Source: Chloroflexota bacterium (GTDB lineage: Bacteria; Chloroflexota; Anaerolineae; Anaerolineales; Villigracilaceae). Taken from it: 64,000 bases of DNA. Location of the stretch: positions 1-64,000 of the forward strand of contig JAKOVF010000277.1 of assembly GCA_029782225.1 (NCBI GenBank), in the 5' to 3' direction. This document shows, one piece after another, positions 26,072 to 35,325 of this stretch. Position numbers and translations under genes: made by a program. How positions within the stretch are numbered: the first letter of the stretch is position 1; the number at the start of each line of letters is the position of its first letter. Below the pieces are notes generated by a model that worked only from the letters and a program-made list of their open reading frames with translations, was not told the DNA's origin and made no database searches.

Positions 26072-26758
26072 TCACACTGGCACGTTGCTCATATAGCGCG
26101 CGAAGGCTTCCGGTTTCATGAATAGCGGAATCAGGATACAGGCAAAGAACCCGCCAAGGTGCGCCCAGTAGCCAACATCATATTCCACGCCGTTCAGGTA
26201 ACTATTGAAGGCGGGTCCGATCTGCACGATGACATAATAAAGCACGATCCAGAAAGCACGGATGCGCGGCCAGGTGGGAATAATACTGATGAACCATAGG
26301 GTGCGAATGCGTCCGCCCGGGAAGAGAACCAGATACGCTCCCATCACACCGAAGATTGCGCCGCTCGCTCCAATCCCGGGGATGGCGCTGTGAGGCATGG
26401 CCAGGGCAGTCATCAGGTCGGCGCTGGTGCCGGCAAGAAGGTAGAAGACGAGAAAACGCATGGGGCCGCAGGCATCCTCCACGCGGCGGCCGAAGACCCA
26501 CAGAAAGATCATGTTGCTGACGAGATGGAAAATCCCACCGTGCAGGAACATGGAGGTGATCGTTGAAATCATCCCCGCGCCCTGCCTGGTCCAAACGTAC
26601 GAGGGCGTGGAACCAAAGAAACGGAACACAAACACCAGCGTGGATGTGGGCAGGATCATCTCCCAGATGAGAATCAGCGTATTGGCCACGATCAGGAAAA
26701 TGGTCATGAAAGGAAGCGTCCCGTATCGGTTCGGTTCAGAATCGTTGATCGGTATCAT
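26072..26758 (-). CDS. rhomboid family intramembrane serine protease
   Basis: A 228-residue protein with six or seven helices. The catalytic Ser lies in GASGAIFG (about residue 143) and the His in YWAHLGGFFACI (about residue 206); the loop-1 HGGIFHLVSNMIFLWVFG pattern includes the conserved HxxxN. It cuts substrates within the membrane. Substrates are unknown. It begins four bases after the TPR membrane gene, in the same operon. Confidence 0.93.
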   Translation of the reverse strand: MIPINDSEPNRYGTLPFMTIFLIVANTLILIWEMILPTSTLVFVFRFFGSTPSYVWTRQGAGMISTITSMFLHGGIFHLVSNMIFLWVFGRRVEDACGPMRFLVFYLLAGTSADLMTALAMPHSAIPGIGASGAIFGVMGAYLVLFPGGRIRTLWFISIIPTWPRIRAFWIVLYYVIVQIGPAFNSYLNGVEYDVGYWAHLGGFFACILIPLFMKPEAFARYMSNVPV

Positions 26759-26761
26759 TTG

Positions 26762-27790
26762 TCACCAGGGAAGCAGGCCGACCGTGAAGCGGACCAGGCG
26801 ATCATACGCGAGCACAACGAGCAATAGATGCGGGAGCAGGATCAGAAACCAGCCGGTCAGAGCCAGCAGAGTCCGCGCAGATTGACTCCCGCCCGCGCCG
26901 ACATCCTTAAAGAGAATAACCCACAGGCGATGCCGTGAACGGACCGATGCCAGCGCGGTCATAAACCCTCCCAGCAGTACAAACAAAAAACCGATCCAGA
27001 GGATGCCGGCAGTTTCGGCAAATGGATTCAGCCCTAACTGGACTGCCATCAACAGCAGGTAGAGAAGTGGCGGCCCGGCCGTCAGACGTGCCACCGAGAT
27101 AACAGGTGAAATATGCGCGATGTTTTCCTGACGAAGATTCTCCAGCCGGGCCATCTTCCAATAAAGGGAATCCCACTCGCCTCTCGTCCTGGCAGTGACT
27201 GCTGCCTGACCGTAGGCGCTGATCGCCTCGTTCAGTTTTCCCTGTTCTTCGTACATCGCTGCCAGTTCCAATGGGTTTTGCTGGAAGTGACGGAGACGTT
27301 CAAGTTCCTGTCCCAAATGCGAATCTCCCGGTTTGAATTCCAGCAGTTTTTGTGTGGCAAGGATTTGCTCGTTGAGATCGGGTGATAACCGGGCGAGCAA
27401 TCTCCACGCCTCGGCGCCGACCGGTCCCGCGTTCATCAGGCTCCGGAGCAGTTCCAACGCCTCCTGATCCCTGCCTGCCGCGGCAAGCTGCCGCGCTTGC
27501 TGGACCCGGCCCTCGAGGAGGGACTTTTCAGAGTCGATTCTTGTTTGTTTCTTTTCAAGCAGCTGGGAAAGGTAATCCCGGATGGGGTCATTCAGGGGAT
27601 TCAGCTTGAGCACCTGTTCACAGGCATAGATGCAATCATCGAGCTCGTCCAATAGGCCCGTGAGCCACATCCACGCCACTTCATTGCGCGGGTTGGCCTC
27701 GATGATTTCCAGAAAAATATCACGCGCCGTCAATTCCCGCCCGGCGCGTGCAGCTGAGATTGCCTGTTGGAGTAATTGATCTTCCCGCAT
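26762..27790 (-). CDS. TPR-repeat membrane protein
   Basis: A 342-residue protein. Residues 1-215 form TPR-like helix pairs (for example QAISAARAGRELTARDIFLEIIEANPRNEVAWMW, and a later QGKLNEAISAYGQAA), typical of protein-binding scaffolds. The C-terminal third has three membrane helices, including ETAGILWIGFLFVLLGGFMTALA. It is likely a membrane-anchored scaffold with a cytoplasmic TPR domain. The rhomboid protease gene follows by a few bases and may be its partner. Confidence 0.75.
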   Translation of the reverse strand: MREDQLLQQAISAARAGRELTARDIFLEIIEANPRNEVAWMWLTGLLDELDDCIYACEQVLKLNPLNDPIRDYLSQLLEKKQTRIDSEKSLLEGRVQQARQLAAAGRDQEALELLRSLMNAGPVGAEAWRLLARLSPDLNEQILATQKLLEFKPGDSHLGQELERLRHFQQNPLELAAMYEEQGKLNEAISAYGQAAVTARTRGEWDSLYWKMARLENLRQENIAHISPVISVARLTAGPPLLYLLLMAVQLGLNPFAETAGILWIGFLFVLLGGFMTALASVRSRHRLWVILFKDVGAGGSQSARTLLALTGWFLILLPHLLLVVLAYDRLVRFTVGLLPW

Positions 27791-27873
27791 CTGTTACGAT
27801 TTCGCTTCGAAGAAGGTGTCTGCCCGCTATTTTACTCCTCCTTCCCTGCCTTCGAGCAAGTGCGACCGGATGA

Positions 27874-27902
27874 TTGTATTTCATCTTTTTTTGTCTTATT
27901 AT
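27874..27902 (+). promoter_or_regulatory. putative sigma-70 promoter of the LysM gene
   Basis: TTGTAT, 17 bases with a T7 run, TATTAT. Transcription would start near 27909, about 35 bases before the ATG at 27944. Confidence 0.55.
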
Positions 27903-27943
27903 GGTGTCAGAGGATTTTTTGCTCGCATCTCAGGAGAAAAGCC

Positions 27944-28765
27944 ATGTCATATAAAACACTTGCTCAGACGGCTATTTTCATACTCATTCTAGTGGCGTTC
28001 CTTGCCGTGCCGGGCAGGGCGGAAGCCGGTGGTCTCTGCGGCGGCACGTACATCGTCGACCCCGGTGACACGCTGGAGAAGATCGCGGCGACGTGCGGCA
28101 TGGCCGTGGGGGATATTTACACTGCCAACCCCGGGATCAGTTCATCGCTGTACACAGGCCAGACGCTCAATCTGGCTGTCAGCAATCCCGGCAGCAGTGC
28201 TGTCACCATGACGATCTATAACTCTGGCCCTGTTTCAAACAACAATTACGTGTCCCCGGTTTCTGCTAATACTGCCTCGGTCAGTTACAACGGCATTTAC
28301 ATTGTCCACTATGGTGACACATTCTCCGGGATTGCCAGCCGTTTTGGCGTCAGCGTGCCTAACCTGTGGGCTGCGAACCCCAATATCTGGAACATCAACA
28401 TTATTTATGCCGGGCAGGTGATCCATGTGCCCGGCTCGACCTGGTATAGTCCGATGCCAACTCCCGTAGAAAGTGCTGATCATCTTTCATTCGGCACGGT
28501 ACCCGCCAGTACGCCAAAAGGGAAAGTCAGGTTGTCCAACCAGGCCAACGCTGACGTGTACGTGTCCCTGCAGGGTACAACCAGGGACGGGACCGATGTG
28601 ATCAACGAATACACTGTCCGCGGGAATATGACTGTGACGATCCCGGCCGGCTGGTACACCTATGTAGCCTGGGTGGGCGGCCAGGAGTTCGTGGGACAGT
28701 TCAATCTGGGCAAAGGTTCGGACCATACCATTACGTTCCACAGCCATGAGGTCATTGTCGAATAG
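27944..28765 (+). CDS. secreted protein with two LysM domains
   Basis: A 273-residue protein with a signal peptide cut after GRAEA (about residue 28). Two LysM domains follow: GTYIVDPGDTLEKIAATCGMAVGDIYTANPG (about 34-75) and GIYIVHYGDTFSGIASRFGVSVPNLWAANP (about 122-165); they bind peptidoglycan or chitin-like glycans. The C-terminal part (about 190-273) is a small beta domain with VSLQGTTRDGTDVINEYTV. The start at 27944 has CAGGAG upstream; a 56-codon longer frame crosses the promoter and is rejected. Probably a cell-wall-associated protein. Confidence 0.88.
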   Translation: MSYKTLAQTAIFILILVAFLAVPGRAEAGGLCGGTYIVDPGDTLEKIAATCGMAVGDIYTANPGISSSLYTGQTLNLAVSNPGSSAVTMTIYNSGPVSNNNYVSPVSANTASVSYNGIYIVHYGDTFSGIASRFGVSVPNLWAANPNIWNINIIYAGQVIHVPGSTWYSPMPTPVESADHLSFGTVPASTPKGKVRLSNQANADVYVSLQGTTRDGTDVINEYTVRGNMTVTIPAGWYTYVAWVGGQEFVGQFNLGKGSDHTITFHSHEVIVE

Positions 28766-28820
28766 AAGAATTGTGTTCACTTTGATCCATCTCTTTTCAA
28801 AATAGATCTGAAGCCGTTTG

Positions 28821-28868
28821 GACATCGAACGCCCTCGAGGAGATTTGCCCCCGGAGGCGTTCGATGTC
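28821..28868. repeat. long hairpin between the LysM and SDR genes
   Basis: GACATCGAACGCC and GGCGTTCGATGTC form a perfect 13-base stem around a 22-base loop. No T-run follows. It may serve as terminator of the LysM gene or be a small repeat. Confidence 0.5.
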
Positions 28869-28891
28869 GCGTCCGGGAGTAGAATCATTCC

Positions 28892-29743
28892 ATGACGAAT
28901 TCAATGAAAAACAAACGTATCGTGATCACCGGCCCGACATCGGGAGTTGGCAGGGAAATTGCCATGCAGTTGGCCGCGCTTGGCGCGGAGGTGATCCTTG
29001 CCTGCCGCGATGTAAAGCTGGGAAACAAGGTCGCCTCAGAGATCGCCCGCCGTGGGGATACAAAACCGGTGGTAATGCAAATCGATACCTCCAGCCAGCA
29101 GTCAATTCGTGATTTTGCGCGGGAGTTCCGCCGCAGGTATCGCCGCCTTGACGTGCTGATCAACAACGCAAGCGGCAACCGCGGCACACTTCCAAAGGTC
29201 AATAGCGTAGATGGCATCGAATTGACCTTTGCCACAAATGTGCTTGGTTATTTTTTGCTCACACAGGAACTGCTTCCTTTGTTGAAGAAAAGCGCACCGT
29301 CACGCATTATCAATGTCGCTTCGCAGTATGCCAGCGATCTGGACCTGGATGATCTACAGTTCGAGCGCCGCCCCTTTGAAAGCTTCCGGGCGTACGCCCA
29401 ATCAAAGGCCTGCGATCGCTTGTTGACCTGGGCATTGGCGCGGCGGCTCAGGGGAAGCGGCGTCACTGCCAATGCTATGACGCCGGGCTTGATCACGGAA
29501 ACGAGACTCTACCGCAATGCAACGCGGGAACTGGTCCAGCGTCTTACCCAATACTCCGGTGGGCGGACCAGCGCGCAGGGCGCGGATACGGCTGTCTGGC
29601 TGGCAAGCAATCCTGAATTGGAAGGCGTAAGCGGCAAATTCTTAGAAGACCGGGAAGAACAGGAATGCGAATTTCGGAATAAAAAGAATGAAGAAAAATT
29701 ATGGAAGATTTGTGAAGAGTTGGCCAACGACAGTTCGAAGTAG
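28892..29743 (+). CDS. SDR oxidoreductase, retinol-dehydrogenase-like
   Basis: A 283-residue short-chain dehydrogenase with TGPTSGVGREIAMQLA (NADP loop), CRD (NADP-selective Arg), NNASG, the Ser in INVASQYAS and Tyr/Lys in YAQSKACDRLL. It is similar in layout to retinol dehydrogenase-type SDRs; the true substrate is unknown. A TAGAAT box lies six bases before the ATG, so the transcript is probably leaderless. The C terminus is Lys/Glu-rich (RNKKNEEKLWKICEELA). Confidence 0.88.
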   Translation: MTNSMKNKRIVITGPTSGVGREIAMQLAALGAEVILACRDVKLGNKVASEIARRGDTKPVVMQIDTSSQQSIRDFAREFRRRYRRLDVLINNASGNRGTLPKVNSVDGIELTFATNVLGYFLLTQELLPLLKKSAPSRIINVASQYASDLDLDDLQFERRPFESFRAYAQSKACDRLLTWALARRLRGSGVTANAMTPGLITETRLYRNATRELVQRLTQYSGGRTSAQGADTAVWLASNPELEGVSGKFLEDREEQECEFRNKKNEEKLWKICEELANDSSK

Positions 29744-29850
29744 AATAGATTTCGTGCTTAATGGATTGATATTGATCGCCTATCCCATCTGGTCACATTT
29801 CCTGAAGAAGAGATCATTGACTCCGGACCTTGCATAATCAGCACAAGTCC

Positions 29851-30642
29851 ATGAATAAACCAGCTGACTCCGCGCAGCCTCCTGACTGGAGCAAACAGGC
29901 AATCTGGCTTTGGTGTATCTTCATCGTCCTTGCTGTTCTCTTCAACGGCACAATTCCCTTCCTGTTGGGCGCCGATCTCCATGCCTGGACAAATTCAGGA
30001 ATCAAATCTGTCCTTTTTACGTTTCTATTTTATGGCGTCCTGTTCCTGGTAGTTCCGTTAGCCATCCTTAAAGGCTGGGGAACTGTCCGCCAACCGGCTT
30101 TCCTGTATCCACTGACTCTGGCGGTACTTGCCATCACACTCTGGCATTACTTCCATTGGTCAGCGCTCATTGTGATCATTGTACTGGCTTACCTGCATTA
30201 CCGTTTTGACCTGTCAGATTTTGGTATCCGCTCACAGGGATGGAAAGGAGATTTGCTGGCGATTCTATTGATGGGGCTTTTGGGATTTGTCCCTCTGCTG
30301 ATGAGTTCCTCCGGTCATGTATTTTCATTCGGAAAAGCTCTGATCGCCGCGCTGAATCGTCTGTTTGCGAACCCTGCATCATCGGTTGAAAATCTTTTTT
30401 ACTTTGGATTTCTGACAGAGCAGTTATCCCATCGGGTAGGCAGGTGGTTAACGCCGCCTCTCATCGGCTTGATGTACACCGCCCACGAAATGTCCAACCC
30501 GGAATACTGGTATGGCGGCGTAAATTTCGTCCTGATCTTTGTCGGCGTGACGATCTGGGCGTTCGTCTATCTATGGCGCAGAAGCGCGGTCGCGATCTGG
30601 CTTGGTGATGGACTTTACCGCTTTGTTGGAAGTTTATTCTGA
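29851..30642 (+). CDS. CPBP-like multi-pass membrane protein
   Basis: A 263-residue protein with about seven helices. Near the C terminus FGFLTEQLSHRVGRW and LIGLMYTAHEMSNPEYW stand where CPBP (Abi/CAAX protease-like) proteins carry EExxxR and FxxxH motifs, but only some residues match, so activity is doubtful. The ATG is preferred over a TTG 21 bases upstream; CATAAT at 29833 could be its -10 box. Confidence 0.55.
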   Translation: MNKPADSAQPPDWSKQAIWLWCIFIVLAVLFNGTIPFLLGADLHAWTNSGIKSVLFTFLFYGVLFLVVPLAILKGWGTVRQPAFLYPLTLAVLAITLWHYFHWSALIVIIVLAYLHYRFDLSDFGIRSQGWKGDLLAILLMGLLGFVPLLMSSSGHVFSFGKALIAALNRLFANPASSVENLFYFGFLTEQLSHRVGRWLTPPLIGLMYTAHEMSNPEYWYGGVNFVLIFVGVTIWAFVYLWRRSAVAIWLGDGLYRFVGSLF

Positions 30643-30650
30643 CCAGTGAT

Positions 30651-31769
30651 CTATCTTCCCCACTGCGGCTGCCAGTCGGAAGCGGGGTTGTTCGTCAAAC
30701 GCGTCACTGCTGTCCCATCCGGGTGCATGATGTAGATTTCATTGTTCCCGTCCCGGAAGGACGTGAACGCGATCCAATTCCCATCCGGCGACCAACTGGG
30801 GCCGAGATTGTCCCCGCCGTTTGTGAGCTGGACTAAACCTGAGCCGTCCACGTTGATGATGTAGATATTATGATTCGCGGCAGGCCCCGCGTAGAAGACC
30901 AGCTTCGTTCCGTCCGGCGACCAGGAACTGCGTCCGCCTACATCCGGCAGATTCGTCACCTGACGGATGTCCGAGCCATCCGCGTTCATGATAAACAACT
31001 GTGTTGGTCCGGAACGCGTGGAAGCGAAGGCGATCATCGAGCCGTCGGGCGACCACGTGGGATCAACATCGTCCGGGCCGTTGGTGATGGGGTGTGGATT
31101 TTTTCCATTGGATTGCATTAACCAAATGGTCTGCTTCCTGCCTGATTCGTTCACGAAAACGATTTGATCGCCGTTTGGCGAAAGCTCCGGCGCATACAGA
31201 CTCCCGATCTTGTCCGTCAGGCGCTTTCTTCCCCCGCCATCCAGGTTGATGGAATAGATGTCGAATGTCCCATTGCGGCGGGAGGAAAGATAGATCTTTT
31301 GCACATCCAATGAAAGCGATGCGTAGAACGTGGTCGCTTCATAGTTGGTGAGTTGTTTGCGTCCCGAGCCATCCGCATTCATGATGCAGACCTGGTCTAT
31401 TTGCTTGACAAAGCACGTGAATACGATCTTGCCAGCCGGCGGGCTGTTTCCGAAACCTGGCACAGGCGATGGAATTGCTGTGGCCGGCAGCGTGCCAATG
31501 GCAGTCGGGGGAGCAAAAACAGAAGTTGAGGCTGCGGTCTCTGTGGCTGTAATCGTTGGTGGCTCCGCGAGAGTCTCAGTCAATCCGGGTGTCCCGGTAG
31601 GCGAATTGCCAAACAACGGCAGCGTGGCCGTCGGATGTGGCTGGGACAGCTGGCGCGAGACAAAGAAAAAGCCGCCTGCCAGGACGCAGAGTCCAATCAC
31701 CCCGCAGCCTAAAGCGCCGATCAGGAGTTTATCAAATGCAGTTGGGAATCTATCGTGGACGGGTTGCAT
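30651..31769 (-). CDS. membrane-anchored TolB-like beta-propeller protein
   Basis: A 372-residue protein. One N-terminal helix (LLIGALGCGVIGLCVLAGGFFF) is followed by a Thr/Pro-rich linker (about 45-110) and a beta propeller of PD40 repeats. Repeats read PTWSPDGSMIAFASTRSG, SSWSPDGTKLVFYAG and PSWSPDGNWIAFTS, each with a following 'IYIMNADGS...LTN' strand. Such propellers bind proteins at the outer face of the membrane. The gene ends nine bases from the convergent CPBP-like gene. Confidence 0.88.
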   Translation of the reverse strand: MQPVHDRFPTAFDKLLIGALGCGVIGLCVLAGGFFFVSRQLSQPHPTATLPLFGNSPTGTPGLTETLAEPPTITATETAASTSVFAPPTAIGTLPATAIPSPVPGFGNSPPAGKIVFTCFVKQIDQVCIMNADGSGRKQLTNYEATTFYASLSLDVQKIYLSSRRNGTFDIYSINLDGGGRKRLTDKIGSLYAPELSPNGDQIVFVNESGRKQTIWLMQSNGKNPHPITNGPDDVDPTWSPDGSMIAFASTRSGPTQLFIMNADGSDIRQVTNLPDVGGRSSWSPDGTKLVFYAGPAANHNIYIINVDGSGLVQLTNGGDNLGPSWSPDGNWIAFTSFRDGNNEIYIMHPDGTAVTRLTNNPASDWQPQWGR

Positions 31770-31886
31770 CGAATCTATGAGTTAGATCAGGATAATAACG
31801 AATCCAATTGGAAACTGTAATAAGTGGTTTCACCCATAACTCACCTTTTCTACATAACGGGGTTCGTGTGACAATTGTTCCAACAT

Positions 31887-31922
31887 AAAGTCCCTGAGAG
31901 TTGCCAAACCCTCAGGGACTTT
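31887..31922. terminator. hairpin terminator downstream of leuS
   Basis: AAAGTCCCTGAG / CTCAGGGACTTT, a 12-base stem with a 12-base loop, about 65 bases after the leuS stop. On the minus strand it is followed by TTTATG. Confidence 0.6.
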
Positions 31923-31985
31923 GGCGGACGCAGCCTTCGGCTATCGTTTATAACAAGCCGCCGCCGCGATGACTCAATTACCAGA

Positions 31986-34900
31986 CTACACAACCACGTT
32001 CACTAATCTCTTATTTGCCACAATGACCTTCTTCGGCTTTTTGCCTTCCAGAAACTTCTGAACGTTTTCGCTTGCCAGCGCCGCGGCCTTGATCTCAGCT
32101 TCGCTTGCTTCAGCCGGGATGATCACGCGGTCACGCACCTTGCCGTTAACCTGAACCGGGATTTCGATGGAGTCTTCCTTTGCGGCTTCCTCGTCCACTT
32201 GCGGCCAGGACTGCTGATGGATCGAATACGGCTTGCCCAGGTAATTTGTCCATAGTTCTTCGGCGATATGGGGAGCCACGGGAGCCAGCATCCGCAGGTA
32301 GATATCCTGTGCTTCATCCCATTCAGGTGAGCCAACCGCACCGGCTTCGCGTGCCTTATACATTTCGTTCATCAATTCCATCAGTGATGAGATGATGGTG
32401 TTGAACTCGAAACTCTCGAAGTCGCGTGTGACGCGTTTCAGGGTTTGATGGACGCGCCGCCGCAGAGTCTTTTTGGTCTCATCGGTGGCCGCTCCGGGCG
32501 GAGTCAGATCCGTGAACAACGTCCACACGCGGCGAATCCAACGCGCGGTTCCTTCGATCCCTTTCGAATCCCATGGTCCACCCATTTCCCAACGCGCAAA
32601 GAACATGATATAGGCACGCACGGTATCCGCGCCGTATTGATTGACCAGCACGTCTGGTGCAACCACGTTGCCGCGGCTCTTCGACATCTTGCTGTGATCT
32701 TCCGCCAGCACCATGCCCTGGTTGCGCAACTGCATCATCGGCTCATTGCCTTCAGTGATACCCATATCGCGCAACGCCTTGTGAAAGAAGCGGGTGTATA
32801 GCAAGTGCATGGTCGCATGCTCGATGCCACCAGTGTATGTATCGACCGGCATCCAGTAGTTGTACTCGGCCTCATCGAACGGCTCCTTGTCATCGTGAGG
32901 CGAGAGATAACGCAGGTGATACCACGAAGAGCACATGAAGGTATCCATCGTGTCAGTCTCACGCGTGGCAGGCTCGCCGCAAATGGGACAGGTTGTATTC
33001 TTCCACGTGGGATGCAGCTTGAGCGGCGATTCACCCGTCGGCTTCCATTCGACATCATCAGGCAACAACACAGGCAATTGATTATCCGGCACAGGATTCC
33101 AGCCATGCTTTTCACAATAGACCATGGGAATCGGCGCGCCCCAATAACGCTGGCGTGAGATCAGCCAGTCACGGTAACGATAGTTGACTGATTCCTTGCC
33201 GATGCCTTTTTCCTCCAGCCAGTCGATCACTGCGCTGATACCGGGATTCTTTCGTCCCTTTTCGGTGTTGACCTTCGTCCCATTAAAAGGGCCGGAGTTG
33301 ACCATTACGCCCGAGCCGATATACGCTCTATTGACGTTGTCCAGCAGCCAGTTGATATCGATCGTCCGCTGCGCATCCTTCCCGACTTCAGTCTGATCTC
33401 GTTTTCCGAACAGACCCTCAGCCTCGTCGAAGAACAAGATGGCCCCGGCATTCTCCGCAGCACCGAAAACTTCACTCAAGTTCTTCTCAGTCTCACCGAT
33501 GTACTTTTCCAGGTCTCCGGCCAGCGGCTGGATAACCCCGGGAATCGACAGGCTGTACTTCCGGGCAAATGCAAAGTCACGCTCGTCATGCGCAGGGACG
33601 GCCATGATCGCGCCTGTGCCGTAGCTCATCAATACGTAATCGGCGATCCAGATCGGGATGCGCTGTTTGTTGACCGGGTTGATGGCATAGGCGCCGGTGA
33701 ACACGCCGGTCTTTTCCTTGTCAACGGCTTCACGCTCGATATCCGATTGACGCGCGGCCTGTGCCTTATACTCATCCACAGCCGCTTTTTGTTCGGGCGT
33801 AGTAATCTGATCCACCAGTGGATGTTCTGGCGAGAAGACCATGAACGTGGCGCCCCACAGCGTATCCGGCCGAGTGGTGAATATCTCGATTGGGTCGCCT
33901 GCCTCCGTTTTGAAAGTGACAGACGCGCCTTCACTTCGGCCGATCCAGTTGGTTTGCAGAGTCTTGACGCGCTCAGGCCAGTCAATCTCATCGAAGTTCA
34001 ACAATTCATCCGCATATTTCGTAGCCTTGAAGAACCACTGCTCTAAATTCTTTTTGATAACAGGGGTGCCGCAGCGTTCGCAGACGCGGTTCTCGCCCAC
34101 GACCTGTTCACGCGCTAGGGTAGTGTTGTCTTTTGGACACCAGTCCACGGCAGACATTTTGCGATAAGCCAGGCCATGTTTGAATAATTGGATGAAGAAC
34201 CACTGTGTCCACTTGTAGTATTCGGGGTCGGCCGAGACCGCTTCGCGTTCCCAATCGAACATCGCGCCCATCGATCGCATCTGTTTGCGCATCCGTTCGA
34301 TGTTCGCAAACGTGCGCTTCATGGGGTGGATGCCGTCCTTGATGGCGGCATTCTCCGCATTCAGGCCGAACGCATCGAACCCCATCGGGAACAACACGTT
34401 GTATCCCTGCATCCGCTTGAAGCGCGCGCGCGTGTCAGGGGGAATCATCGAGAACCAATGACCAATATGCAGGTCGCCGCTGGGATACGGCAGCATGGTC
34501 AGCGCGTAGTGCTTCTTTTTACGCTCATCGATCACGGAGCGGTATAGCTTGTCTGCTTCCCATTTGGCCTGCCATTTGGGCTCCATCACCTGTGGATTGA
34601 AGGCGTTATCTCTGCTCGCGGGTACATTCGCCGTGGCGGGTTCCAGCTTCACGTTCGCCAGGACCTTTTCAAATTTCGGCCCACGCACCACAGGCTTTGA
34701 CTCGGGTTTTATCGTTACCCGTGATTTTGCCGGTTTCGCCGAAACCTTGATCTTCTTGACCGGCTCAATTGCCACTCTTGGTTTCTTTGAACCTCGTGCG
34801 GCTTCATCCACTTTTACTGCTCTTACCGTGGCGGCTTTTTTTATTGCAGCGCTTTTCGTATTGGCCTTCTTGACCACGATCTTTTTCGTTGCAGTTTTGC

Positions 34901-35042
34901 TGATAACAGGTTTGTTGGTCTTGGAAGCTGCGGGTTTGGTCGCTTTTTTGACCCTGGCGGTCACGGCCTTTCCTGTTTTTGAGGTCGTTTTTGTTTTCAA
35001 AGTTATTTTTTTCTTAGTCGGTTTCTTTTTCGACACAGCCAT
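31986..35042 (-). CDS. leuS: leucyl-tRNA synthetase with H1-like tail and AAA+-like insertion
   Basis: Charges tRNA-Leu with leucine. The 1018-residue product is much longer than the usual 800-870. Residues 1 to about 140 are a Lys/Ala/Thr-rich, histone-H1-like tail. The synthetase starts near 148 (FNPQVMEPKWQ), with PYPSGDLHIGHW at about 184-196, the zinc/CP1 region CERCGTPV, editing motifs (TTRPDTLWGATF near 389, and YGTGAIMAVPAHDERD near 474) and KMSKS near 785. Residues about 510-571 have no LeuRS counterpart that I know: KYIGETEKNL, AILFFDEAEGLFGKR and INWLL match the Walker-B part of AAA+ ATPases. After it, GSGVMVNSGPF resumes the editing domain. No T-box precedes it. Confidence 0.95.
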   Translation of the reverse strand: MAVSKKKPTKKKITLKTKTTSKTGKAVTARVKKATKPAASKTNKPVISKTATKKIVVKKANTKSAAIKKAATVRAVKVDEAARGSKKPRVAIEPVKKIKVSAKPAKSRVTIKPESKPVVRGPKFEKVLANVKLEPATANVPASRDNAFNPQVMEPKWQAKWEADKLYRSVIDERKKKHYALTMLPYPSGDLHIGHWFSMIPPDTRARFKRMQGYNVLFPMGFDAFGLNAENAAIKDGIHPMKRTFANIERMRKQMRSMGAMFDWEREAVSADPEYYKWTQWFFIQLFKHGLAYRKMSAVDWCPKDNTTLAREQVVGENRVCERCGTPVIKKNLEQWFFKATKYADELLNFDEIDWPERVKTLQTNWIGRSEGASVTFKTEAGDPIEIFTTRPDTLWGATFMVFSPEHPLVDQITTPEQKAAVDEYKAQAARQSDIEREAVDKEKTGVFTGAYAINPVNKQRIPIWIADYVLMSYGTGAIMAVPAHDERDFAFARKYSLSIPGVIQPLAGDLEKYIGETEKNLSEVFGAAENAGAILFFDEAEGLFGKRDQTEVGKDAQRTIDINWLLDNVNRAYIGSGVMVNSGPFNGTKVNTEKGRKNPGISAVIDWLEEKGIGKESVNYRYRDWLISRQRYWGAPIPMVYCEKHGWNPVPDNQLPVLLPDDVEWKPTGESPLKLHPTWKNTTCPICGEPATRETDTMDTFMCSSWYHLRYLSPHDDKEPFDEAEYNYWMPVDTYTGGIEHATMHLLYTRFFHKALRDMGITEGNEPMMQLRNQGMVLAEDHSKMSKSRGNVVAPDVLVNQYGADTVRAYIMFFARWEMGGPWDSKGIEGTARWIRRVWTLFTDLTPPGAATDETKKTLRRRVHQTLKRVTRDFESFEFNTIISSLMELMNEMYKAREAGAVGSPEWDEAQDIYLRMLAPVAPHIAEELWTNYLGKPYSIHQQSWPQVDEEAAKEDSIEIPVQVNGKVRDRVIIPAEASEAEIKAAALASENVQKFLEGKKPKKVIVANKRLVNVVV

Positions 35043-35208
35043 TCTTACCTCGTTTATTTGAGTTTCAGGTTTCAGGTATCAGGTCGGCGCTCGACCTTTG
35101 ACATTTGACTTTCAACTGCGCATTTCCAGGGAGGCGCGCGAGAAGGCAGGACACCGCCTCGAATCTAAAATGGATTTTTCTATTCATCGTGCCTCCTTTT
35201 GTGGCATC

Positions 35209-35325
35209 TGTCATTGCGAGCCCGAAGGGCGAAGCAATCTCCTGTTTAGATAGAGAATTTCCTCAACAAGATTCACCATTTAGTTGGAGATTGCTTCGTC
35301 GCAAAGAACGCTCCTCGCAATGACA
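35209..35325. repeat. palindromic MITE-like repeat, TGTCATTGCGAG family
   Basis: TGTCATTGCGAGCCCGAAGGGCGAAGCAATCTCC at the left; GGAGATTGCTTCGTCGC and CTCCTCGCAATGACA at the right. It lies directly downstream of ilvE (one base from its stop) and may end its transcript. Confidence 0.85.
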
